NCBI GenBank assembly: GCA_963777595.1
Contig: CAVZRE010000063.1
Location: forward strand, 1 to 64,000
Origin: CAVVFX01 sp963777595
GTDB taxonomy: Bacteria; Acidobacteriota; Terriglobia; Bryobacterales; Bryobacteraceae
Reading direction: 5' to 3'
Length of the DNA: 64,000 nucleotides
This document shows positions 46,812 through 54,547 of the stretch, one piece after another (position 1 is the first letter of the stretch; every line of letters begins with the position of its first letter). The notes beneath the pieces were generated by a model. It had not been told where the DNA came from. It saw nothing but the letters and a program-made list of their open reading frames with translations, and did not search any database. A program made the position numbers and the translations under genes.

Positions 46812-48577
46812 AATTATTCGCAGCCCTGGTTGTTCTCCTGCCGTCGCTTCTCCCCGCGGGCTCTCCGCCGTTCGAGCAGCGGAAGCTAGCCGTAATCGAC
46901 GCATACGCCCATCCCCTCGAGAACCGCGATTACGGCTACGGCGAGATCGCCGCCCGTCTTTGGCACAAGCAAGATGCGGGCTGGTGTTCCCAGAGGCTGG
47001 AGCAGGCGCTCTCCGCGCCCATCAGCGGCGACATGTTCTGGATGTTTCCGGTAACCGCGATTGCCTACCTGGATCAGGGCCAGTTATCCGAATCCGCGCG
47101 GCACGCTCTTCGCGCTGCATGGAAGACCTACATGCCCTATCGGGGAGACACCGAAAACCATTTCCTGCGTTTACTACACAAGTCTCTATCTCATGTCGCA
47201 ACTCTGGCCCGACCAGCCTGGCGAGCACCTGGTACACGGGCAAGACGTCGGAAGAGAACTTCCAGGAAGCCCGGGAGTGGATCGAATCCTGGGTCAAGTT
47301 GACCACGACTCGCGGCCAGGGTGAATACGATTCGCCCCACTACATGGGTTTATATCTCTTGTCGATGTCTTATCTTGCCGCGTGGGCGAAAGACCCGGCA
47401 ATGAAGAAACGCGCCACCATGATGCTCGACTATCTTATCGCCGACTATGCGCCCGAGAACCTGGACGGTCTTTATGTCGGAGCGCATGCGCGCGTGTATG
47501 AGCAACAGTTGCTGGAGAAATGGGCGGGAGTGTCAAGCGACTTCGGTTACCTCTGGTTCGGCGTGGGCCGGCCCCTGCCGTTTCCCGACAACTACATTCT
47601 TTATTATTCCGTGGCGAGCGGCTATCAGCCGCCTGAGATTCTGCAACGGATCGCCACCGATCGCAGCCAGCCCTACACCCATTACGAGCGCAAACGTACG
47701 CGGAACCGCTGGCGCTTCAATGATGAGTTGCACGGTCCGGTATACAAGACTACTTACGTGCGTCGCGAGTATGCGGTAAGTTCGGACCAGGGGGGCGTCT
47801 TGCAGCCGATCCAGCAACATTCCTGGGACGTGACGTGGCATGTGCCGGACCCGCGCGGAATCCAAAACACTTTTTTGACGTTGCATCCTTATTCGTCGGT
47901 TGAGGAGTTACAGACCTACTTTGTGTTCAAATCCGAGAACGCAGTGGAGGGAGTGGTCAAGTCAAAGAAGACTTACGACTCGCCGGATAAGTTTCTTGGC
48001 GGCTCGCCATTTGAGAAAATCGTGCAGGATCAGGACACTGTGATCACGCTCTACAATATCCCTCCAGGCACCCGGTTCCCGCATGTGAACGGATTCTTCT
48101 CGAAGGATCTGGGCGAAGTGATTGGAGGATCCGTCGGGTTGGATTTTCATGCGCGGCGGAGACGCGGCCTACATCGCGTGCCGTCCTCTGCAGCCGTATT
48201 CCTGGAAGCCGATCGAAGGAGGAGGACGACGCCTTTTCAGCCCGTTCTTGAAGAACGGTTTCGTGGTGCAGGTGGCTGCGGCATCCGAGTATCCGGATCT
48301 CCAGGCGTTTGGACGCGCGATTCTTCACTTGCCCTTAGAGTTTCATCTAGACACCGCGCCCACAGTACGTTTCAAATCGCTGCGAGGCAAGCTGATCGAT
48401 TTCACCTACGGGCTGGTCCCACGCGTCGATGGCAAAGCGCTGGACTATGAACATTGGCCGTTGTTCGGCGGCCCATTCGTAAAAGCCGGCGTAGACTCGG
48501 AACAGTTGACGCTCACATACCAGAATCTTCGCCGTACGTTGGACTTCAAACGTCTGACCGTGATTGACGGCAATTAA
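46808..48577 (+). pseudogene. Large secreted protein of unknown function, three frame breaks
   Basis: The start is GTG 46808 in the four-base overlap with the propeller gene. A signal peptide (KLFAALVVLLPSLLPAG) precedes a helical region (YGYGEIAARLWHKQDAGW; PVTAIAYLDQGQLSESARH). Frames change near 47168 (VYYTSLYLMSQLWPDQP), near 47215 (STWYTGKTSEENFQEA, VKLTTTRGQGEYDSPHYM, DSPDKFLGGSPFEKIVQDQD) and near 48125 (RGGDAAYIACRPLQPYSW, LDFKRLTVIDGN). Together they give about 589 residues: an alpha/alpha-toroid-like half followed by a beta-sandwich half, the layout of heparinase- and hyaluronate-lyase-like enzymes. I cannot name a catalytic set, so polysaccharide cleavage is only a possibility. Confidence 0.7.
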
Positions 48578-48728
48578 GGGATATTTATTCTCAACACGAT
48601 AAATGCTAAGTTTGCGCCTTAGACGCCATTGACCGAATAGCGCATCGCGTAGAGGTGATTAACGGGAACCGCGATGAACTCTCAACGCGCCGAGACCGTG
48701 TGGCGCGGCCCCACTGGTAGGTGGAAAA

Positions 48729-48762
48729 CAGTACTACTAGAACCGTGCTATCTCCAGTACTA
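48729..48762. repeat. Two copies of CAGTACTA upstream of the small membrane protein
   Basis: CAGTACTA is at 48729-48736 and 48755-48762, with a 26-base period, between 79 and 52 bases upstream of the gene at 48815. Each contains the palindrome AGTACT. It may be a pair of regulator sites. Nothing else is seen in 48578-48814. Confidence 0.45.
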
Positions 48763-48814
48763 TTCCCTATCCCTCCGCAAAGTGGAAGACTCCATTAGTG
48801 GAGGGTGATCGGAT

Positions 48815-49195
48815 ATGGCAAAGGCTTATTTGGTGTTGTTTGCGATTTTGTTAGCGAGTCCGGCTGGTGCGGAGGACGGCGGGGGACGCTGGGCGAAACG
48901 ATTGTGGAAGGCAAGCATTGCCGCCGTCGCGGCGGGGTCGGTTGCAGACATGCAATCGAGTATGGGAAAGCGGGAGACGAACGGGCTGCTCGCCAATCAG
49001 CAGGGCGTCTTTTCAGCGCAAGGAATCGGATTGAAGCTGGCGATTGCGGGCGCTGCCATCGGGACACAACAATACCTGCTGCACCGGCATCCGGCTATTT
49101 CCGTGTATAAGACCGGGGCGTTGATTAACTTTGCAGTCGCCGGCGCGCTCGGCGGGGTCGCGGTGCATAACTATGGGAACCGGCCCGTTCAGTAA
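48815..49195 (+). CDS. Small exported hydrophobic protein, unknown
   Basis: The 126-residue product starts at ATG 48815 after GGTGATCGG. It has a signal peptide or first membrane helix (AKAYLVLFAILLASPAGA) and two further hydrophobic segments (ASIAAVAAGSVADMQ; TGALINFAVAGALGGVAVHN), with a central MGKRETNGLLANQQGVFSAQ loop. I have seen the KRETN loop pattern in small acidobacterial hypothetical proteins, but no function is known. It faces the DUF3500 gene, and the two stops are close (convergent). Confidence 0.7.
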   Translation: MAKAYLVLFAILLASPAGAEDGGGRWAKRLWKASIAAVAAGSVADMQSSMGKRETNGLLANQQGVFSAQGIGLKLAIAGAAIGTQQYLLHRHPAISVYKTGALINFAVAGALGGVAVHNYGNRPVQ

Positions 49196-49201
49196 GTGGG
49201 G

Positions 49202-50227
49202 CTAGCCGCCGTGGCTTTCCTTGTAATGTTCCTTGAGGACGTCCATGCCCCAATCGCCGTTGAAGTCGCGCCAGACCGAGTGAATGTGGTTGGCTTTATC
49301 TTGCGTGCAGTCGTACTCCACCAGGAATGAGGGGGACTGGATTCGGTAGTAGTGCGGTCCTCCTTTTTCGACTACGCCGGCCCAGGCGAAGTAAATATTC
49401 TTTCCGGCGGCCTTGACCTGCTCCATGCGTGCCTGCGCCAACTGCTCCGGCATGTTGGCGGCGTACATGCCGAGGAGATCCATCAGCAGACCGAACTGCT
49501 TGTCGTTCATCTTGGACGCCACCAGGCCGGAAGCCTGGCCTTTCAATGCAGCCTGGCGCGAGTTAGTGGTCAGGATATCCTTGTAGGCTTCTTTATCCAC
49601 GAGCGCCGTCTTCTGTTGATCCGCCGTGAGGGATTCCATGACGGCGCGGCCCAAGTCCTCTTCCTGCGCCAGCACACGAAGGCCTTTACGGGGTCCTTGC
49701 AGCACTTCGCGGGGATTGCTCCCGAAGAAGCTGGGAGTATCGGCAACTTTACCGCCCATGATGGTGAAGTTCTGGCTGACGTGATGGCCTTCGACGCGGA
49801 AGCCCCAGGGTTTGGTATCCGAGGGCGTGCCGAAGATGCTGAAGTAGTATTTCTCGGGATTACGGCGCTCGCCGTCGTCCTTTTCGAGGATGCGGAGGAC
49901 ATCTTCGAGGCTCATGATGGTTTCGGCCTTGATGAACCCCTGCTGGCTGAGTCCGGAGGCGAGGAGGGCGGTGGCGAGGCGTTTCTGGTACGGCGACATC
50001 TCGCGAACCTGGAGGCCTTTGCGCGGGACGGGAGTGTAGAACCAATTCTCGCGCTCGTCGCTATTGAACGGGATCACGGCTATGGCCTTTTGTTCGGGAG
50101 TGAGCGTATCAAGGAAGTGATTAGCAGCCTGGGTGATCACAGAAACGGAATCGACCCGGTGGTACGCGGACATAAGAAGTAAGCCTCCAATGCCAATGGC
50201 GGCGAATCTGAGAAAAAGGTGCTTCAC
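49202..50227 (-). CDS. Secreted DUF3500-family protein
   Basis: The frame is open from 50278, but GTG 50227 is the likely start: GGAG lies eight bases upstream on the reverse strand, and a signal or anchor segment begins there (KHLFLRFAAIGIGGLLLMSA). The 342-residue product has DUF3500 features: DERENWFYTPVPRKGL, WGFRVEGHHVSQNFTIMGGK, TPSFFGSNPREVLQGPRKGL, GPHYYRIQSPSFLVEYDCTQ, and the C-terminal HIHSVWRDFNGDWGMDVL. Several His, Asp and Glu residues are grouped as in a metal site, but the family activity is not established. It is followed upstream by the Wzz-like gene in the same direction. Confidence 0.88.
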   Translation of the reverse strand: MKHLFLRFAAIGIGGLLLMSAYHRVDSVSVITQAANHFLDTLTPEQKAIAVIPFNSDERENWFYTPVPRKGLQVREMSPYQKRLATALLASGLSQQGFIKAETIMSLEDVLRILEKDDGERRNPEKYYFSIFGTPSDTKPWGFRVEGHHVSQNFTIMGGKVADTPSFFGSNPREVLQGPRKGLRVLAQEEDLGRAVMESLTADQQKTALVDKEAYKDILTTNSRQAALKGQASGLVASKMNDKQFGLLMDLLGMYAANMPEQLAQARMEQVKAAGKNIYFAWAGVVEKGGPHYYRIQSPSFLVEYDCTQDKANHIHSVWRDFNGDWGMDVLKEHYKESHGG

Positions 50228-50334
50228 GGCGATCTCCAATTGCCGGCGCGGGAATGAAGGCGTCGCGCATCGGCTCAATACAATCTATCAGAAAACGTTG
50301 TCCGTTTTTCTTGGTCCGTTTTCCGTTGGGGGGT

Positions 50335-51519
50335 TTACGGAACGCGCACCGTCGTGGCACCTAGCCAGAGTCCTGCGGCGAGGCCGTAGAGGGCGATGAT
50401 CCAGCGATTTGGCGAATTGGGGGAGTCAGGGAGGGTGGCGGGGTCGAGCAAATCGACATTGATGAAGCGCGGATTCTGGAGGAGCAGGTTGCTGCTGCAG
50501 TCCCAGAAGGGGACGGGCGCGCAGCTACGGTAGCGTCGAGGTAGCGTGAACCCATTTGCCGGGCGCGCCGCGCTAAAGGCGTCGGTGATCTTGGTGGTGA
50601 GCGCGGAGACAACCGCTTGGGCCTTCAACCTGTCTGTATAGGGGAACGCGATCGAAAATACTCTGCTGACGTTGTTCGATCGTTTGGGAGCGACGGGCTC
50701 GATCTTTATGTCGCTTCGCATCCGGCGGATTTCATCCATGGTTACATCGTTTCCGTATAGCCGGAGAGACGGACGCTGGATGATCTCCAACAGGCTGCTA
50801 TTGCTGAGCACGTCCCTGCGGCTCACTTCCAGCCAGCGCGAAATTTCTGCCGTCGCATGGTTCTCTGAAAAACCGGCCGAAAGCCATTCCTGGGAGACAC
50901 GCAGCCGCACAGTCGCTTTGGACACGTAACGGTCGGGGATGAAGAGAGCCAGACTGCTGACAACGGCCGATCCGGTAATCCCGCACGCGATTAGTTTGAG
51001 TGTCCGTGCGGCATTCCACCGCATCGAAATGGCGACTGTTCCGGCAAGTATCCCGAGGCCAAGTCCCCAGAGGGCGAGAAGTTTGCGGTCAGGCGGCTCC
51101 GGGGCGACAGGCAGGTTTGCGGGCGATATTAAACGGACGCCTGTCCACGGTCTCTGGACCATCTGGCGTGTCAGTTCTTGAACTAAAGCTTGGGCCTTTG
51201 CGGGGTCGCGATAGCGGAAGGTGATTCTGAAGGTCGACGCACGGGTGATCTCAATGCCGAGATCTTTGCGCCTCATCCGGTCGATCGACTCCAGCGCGAG
51301 GCGGTCCCGATCGGAGGGATAAAGGTCGAATCGCTGAATCAGTTCCCCTAAGTTTCTGAGGCTGGTGCACTCATCCCAAAGGGAGTTCACGAAGGTGTCA
51401 GCCGGGAAAATAGAGTCGTGCGCCGGAATATCGAGAACCGCCGAGGAAAGAAACTCGGGGCTCAAGGCGTACGGAACGAGCAATGCTATCAGTGCGCCTG
51501 TTAATGCCGTCGCGACCAC
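50335..51519 (-). CDS. Doubled Wzz-like polysaccharide chain-length protein
   Basis: The 394-residue protein has two similar halves. Each begins with a membrane helix, continues with a periplasmic domain and contains an R/Y-x-D-x-x-KAQA segment (FRYRDPAKAQALVQELTRQM and FPYTDRLKAQAVVSALTTKI). Helices lie at about residues 3-20, 146-168, 173-193 and 373-391. That pattern of two Wzz/GumC-like units in tandem is unusual; Wzz proteins set polymer length from the inner membrane. A kinase domain is absent. Start GTG 51519 has no good ribosome site, and the open frame runs into the M23 gene, so the true start may be earlier. It is probably co-transcribed with that peptidase. Confidence 0.75.
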   Translation of the reverse strand: MVATALTGALIALLVPYALSPEFLSSAVLDIPAHDSIFPADTFVNSLWDECTSLRNLGELIQRFDLYPSDRDRLALESIDRMRRKDLGIEITRASTFRITFRYRDPAKAQALVQELTRQMVQRPWTGVRLISPANLPVAPEPPDRKLLALWGLGLGILAGTVAISMRWNAARTLKLIACGITGSAVVSSLALFIPDRYVSKATVRLRVSQEWLSAGFSENHATAEISRWLEVSRRDVLSNSSLLEIIQRPSLRLYGNDVTMDEIRRMRSDIKIEPVAPKRSNNVSRVFSIAFPYTDRLKAQAVVSALTTKITDAFSAARPANGFTLPRRYRSCAPVPFWDCSSNLLLQNPRFINVDLLDPATLPDSPNSPNRWIIALYGLAAGLWLGATTVRVP

Positions 51520-51545
51520 GAGCGCGACGGAAAACGGGCAACGTC

Positions 51546-52445
51546 CTAGAACGGAAAATCGCGCGCGGCAGCTTGCACCGCGACCGGCTTATTGAGGAAC
51601 CGGTAGGGATTCACCGGCGCTGCGCCGACGCGAACTTCATAGTGCAGATGAGGTCCGGTGCTGCGACCGGTCATGCCCACCAAGCCGACGACGTCGCCTT
51701 GGCGCACCATCTGGCCCGGCATCACGTTGACGCGAGACAGGTGGCCGTAATAGGTCTGATAGCCGTTGCCGTGGTCGAGGACTACGAGGCGTCCATAGCC
51801 GCCGTAGCCGCTGCTCATGCCGGCTTGGACCACGACGCCATCGGCTGTAGCCGAAACGCGGGTCCCGATGGGGGACGAAATGTCCAGTCCGGTATGATAA
51901 GCGCCTTCGCCCGAGAACGGGTCTGAGCGCACTCCGTAGCCGCTTTCGAGACGTCCCATGACCGGCCAGCCTGCGGGAACCATGGTCTGGCGCAGGACGG
52001 AGCGGGATTCGCTCGAAGTGATCCGCGAGGGAGACGCGCTGTTGCGAAGGTAATCATACTCGGCGACCGATTCCGATAACGTGGGGGTGAGGCGCGCTTC
52101 GGCAATGAGGTCGGCGGGACCTTCCAGTTTCTGTTTAATTCCGTAGGCTACCGTGACTTGTTCGGCGAACATCTGGAGCGTCGCCAGTTGCTCGTTGGTC
52201 TGGTTTACGGTTTTTTGCAGACGCGCATAGCGGGCCTTCAGATTCTCCGCTTCGTTGCGCAACGAATTGTAATTCGAAACCTTGAGGGCCATTCGCGCGT
52301 AGACCGAGACAACACCGGCCAACGACATGAGACCAAAAACCGCCAGCATCAAAATCCCGTACACAAATTTTTGGGGGATATGCACCCGGCGCAAGCGTCC
52401 GTGGAGGCTGTGGGCGAGAACGACGATAAAATAATCCTGCTTCAA
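51546..52445 (-). CDS. Membrane-anchored M23 (LytM-type) peptidase
   Basis: TTG 52445 is the supported start: AAAGGAG lies eight bases upstream, whereas upstream in-frame ATGs do not have such a site. The 299-residue product has a short cytoplasmic part, a membrane helix at about 27-50, a coiled coil (57-95, NEAENLKARYARLQKTVNQT) and a C-terminal M23 domain. Zinc residues are kept: H184-x-x-x-D188 (YHTGLDIS) and H266-L-H268 (TGPHLHYEV), with H235 in YYGHLS. It should cut peptidoglycan cross-links or activate an amidase. It lies between an ABC permease (divergent, 139 bases) and the Wzz-like gene, which suggests work on the cell wall during polysaccharide export. Confidence 0.9.
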   Translation of the reverse strand: MKQDYFIVVLAHSLHGRLRRVHIPQKFVYGILMLAVFGLMSLAGVVSVYARMALKVSNYNSLRNEAENLKARYARLQKTVNQTNEQLATLQMFAEQVTVAYGIKQKLEGPADLIAEARLTPTLSESVAEYDYLRNSASPSRITSSESRSVLRQTMVPAGWPVMGRLESGYGVRSDPFSGEGAYHTGLDISSPIGTRVSATADGVVVQAGMSSGYGGYGRLVVLDHGNGYQTYYGHLSRVNVMPGQMVRQGDVVGLVGMTGRSTGPHLHYEVRVGAAPVNPYRFLNKPVAVQAAARDFPF

Positions 52446-52584
52446 ATCGAATTCTCCTTTCCAGGAGCTGCTGAAGACACACCTCGTCTCAGTCATACTC
52501 CATTCCTCCGACAGATATAGCGAAACAAGAAGGTTAACAACCTTTAAGGTTGCTGTCAAGATAAAATCCTGCTACCATCCCGAC

Positions 52585-53397
52585 TTGCAGAAGCGTCTAC
52601 CCGGGAAGTATTTCCTCCGCAACCTTGTCGGCGGTCGAGCCCTTATTTTTCAATTAGTTAAGAGGGATTTCCAGCAGCGCTATATCGGCTCCGCGGCAGG
52701 CTGGGTCTGGGGTGTTATCCATCCCCTGGTGCTCCTTGCAAGTTATTGGTTTATTTTCGGTTATATCCTTAAGATCGCGCCAGACAAGAGTTTAGCCCAC
52801 GGAAATTACGCACTATTTCTTTTCGCGGGTATGCTTCCGTGGATGCTATTCAGCGAAACATTGTCGCGTTCCACGTCTTCCATGCTGGATCAGGCGAATC
52901 TGATCACCAAGACGGTGTTCCCGGCGGAGATCGTGCCGATCTCCATTTTTCTGTCGGCGATGGTAAGCCATCTTTTGGCTGTGATCATGCTCTTTACGGC
53001 CGTCGCACTGATCTTGCACCAGATGACCTTCTGGCTCCTCCTGCTGCCGCTATTTTCAGCCTTACTGGGATTGCTGGCGGTCGGCCTCTCATGGATTTCC
53101 TCGAGCCTGCAGGTCTATTTGCGCGACACGATTCAAGTGGTCACGGTCATTCTGATCTTCTGGCAGTGGACGACTCCGATCTTCATCGAGGAAAGCAAAT
53201 TTCCGGGAAGAGCGCACCTGGTGGTCATACTGAATCCGATCACCTACGTGGTTCGCGGCTACCGGGACGTGCTGCTATACGCGAGGCCGCCAGCCGTACA
53301 CGACCTGGCGATTTTGTGCGGCGTTTCGATGTGCGTCTTCGTGCTGGGCGGCCTCTTCTTCCGCTATATGAAGAGAGGTTTCGCGGACGTCCTCTGA
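52585..53397 (+). CDS. ABC-2 family polysaccharide-export permease
   Basis: The 270-residue protein is an ABC-2 permease of the Wzm/KpsM/TagG type: LVKRDFQQRYIGSAAGWVWG (the cytoplasmic gate helix), PLVLLASYWFIFGYIL, FLFAGMLPWMLFSETLSRST, then helices around WISSSLQVYLRDTIQVVTVI and TPIFIEESKFPGRAHLVVIL with the usual NPITYVVRGYRDVL near the end. Six membrane helices are seen. It uses a TTG start at 52585. No cognate ATPase (Wzt/KpsT) is found before the next gene or elsewhere in the window, so the transporter must borrow one or be incomplete here. It should export a polysaccharide or lipid-linked glycan. Confidence 0.9.
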   Translation: MQKRLPGKYFLRNLVGGRALIFQLVKRDFQQRYIGSAAGWVWGVIHPLVLLASYWFIFGYILKIAPDKSLAHGNYALFLFAGMLPWMLFSETLSRSTSSMLDQANLITKTVFPAEIVPISIFLSAMVSHLLAVIMLFTAVALILHQMTFWLLLLPLFSALLGLLAVGLSWISSSLQVYLRDTIQVVTVILIFWQWTTPIFIEESKFPGRAHLVVILNPITYVVRGYRDVLLYARPPAVHDLAILCGVSMCVFVLGGLFFRYMKRGFADVL

Positions 53398-53541
53398 CGC
53401 ATTCTGAATGTGCTGACGCGGGACGAGGGCGTCGCGCGCGGTCAAAGGGTGACGGCGCCACCCAAGTTTGTGGCGGATGGTGGGCAAATGTTTTAGAGAT
53501 TTTTCCCTCGCTCTTGCCACCATCTTTTCGGGCAGGCACAA

Positions 53542-54531
53542 TTGAAACGAATTCTGGTCAATGGCGCGGGTGGGTTCATCGGCGGCCATCTGGTAAAGCG
53601 GCTGAAGGCCGAAGGGAATTGGGTACGCGGGGTGGACATCAAGCGCCATGAATTCTCGACGCCGCCGGCTGACGAATTCCTGCAGGCGGATCTCCGGGAT
53701 CCCTCGGTAGTGAAAGAGGCTGTCGAGGGCATTGACGAGGTTTATCAACTCGCGGCCGACATGGGCGGAGCGGGGTACATCTTTACCGGCGAACACGATG
53801 CGTGTGTGATGCACAATTCCGCCACCATCAATCTAAACACCCTGGAATGCGGCACGAAGGCGGGCGTTCAGAAGTTCTTCTATTCGTCGTCAGCCTGCAT
53901 TTATCCGGAATACAACCAGCTTGATCCGGACAATCCCAAGTGTTCGGAGGAGTCGGCCTACCCCGCGGCTCCGGACAGCGAGTACGGCTGGGAGAAGTTG
54001 TTCAGCGAACGGCTATATTTCTCATACATGCGGAATTTGGGCGTGCAGGTGCGGGTAGCTCGCTTCCACAACATTTTCGGTGTCGAAGGCGCATGGCGCG
54101 GGGGGCGCGAGAAGTCCCCAGCCGCATTATGCCGGAAGGTTGCTGAAACTCCGGCGGGCGGTGAGATTGAGATTTGGGGCGACGGCAAACAGACGCGTTC
54201 CTTTCTGTACGTCGACGAGTGCGTCGAAGGCATTCGCCGGCTGATGGAATCGGATTTCCCGGGGCCGGTCAATATCGGTTCAGAGGAAATGGTATCGATC
54301 GACCGGCTCGCAGGGATGATTATGGAAATCGCGGGAAAGAAGCTGAACCTGCGGCACATCGAGGGTCCACTCGGCGTGCGCGGCCGCAATTCCGACAACC
54401 GGCTCATTCGCGAAAAGTTAAGCTGGGAGCCCAAGCTTCCGCTGCGTGAAGGGTTGACGAAGACCTACGACTGGATCTCGCAGCAGATGCAGACCTTGAA
54501 CGCAGGTTCGGAGTGCCCCTGGGCGGCGTAG
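53542..54531 (+). CDS. GDP-mannose 3,5-epimerase (GME)-like enzyme
   Basis: The 329-residue protein is an extended short-chain dehydrogenase with NAD motif GAGGFIGG (residues 8-15) and Y148-x-x-x-K152 (YGWEKL). Its family signatures match plant GDP-mannose 3,5-epimerase very closely: ADMGGAGYI, SSACIYPEYNQL, FHNIFGVEGAWRGGREK, IWGDGKQTRSF, GVRGRNSDN. The expected catalytic C119 and K191 sit 29 residues before Y148 and 72 after C119, as C145, Y174 and K217 do in the Arabidopsis enzyme. It should convert GDP-D-mannose to GDP-L-galactose or GDP-L-gulose for surface polysaccharide. It uses a TTG start at 53542 after the export permease. Confidence 0.9.
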   Translation: MKRILVNGAGGFIGGHLVKRLKAEGNWVRGVDIKRHEFSTPPADEFLQADLRDPSVVKEAVEGIDEVYQLAADMGGAGYIFTGEHDACVMHNSATINLNTLECGTKAGVQKFFYSSSACIYPEYNQLDPDNPKCSEESAYPAAPDSEYGWEKLFSERLYFSYMRNLGVQVRVARFHNIFGVEGAWRGGREKSPAALCRKVAETPAGGEIEIWGDGKQTRSFLYVDECVEGIRRLMESDFPGPVNIGSEEMVSIDRLAGMIMEIAGKKLNLRHIEGPLGVRGRNSDNRLIREKLSWEPKLPLREGLTKTYDWISQQMQTLNAGSECPWAA

Positions 54532-54547
54532 ACGGCAGGCCGAAGGC

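Noticed and set aside
51546..52559. Longer version of the M23 peptidase starting at 52559
   Set aside because: The added 38 residues are not conserved in character and lack a ribosome site, while TTG 52445 has AAAGGAG at the right distance.
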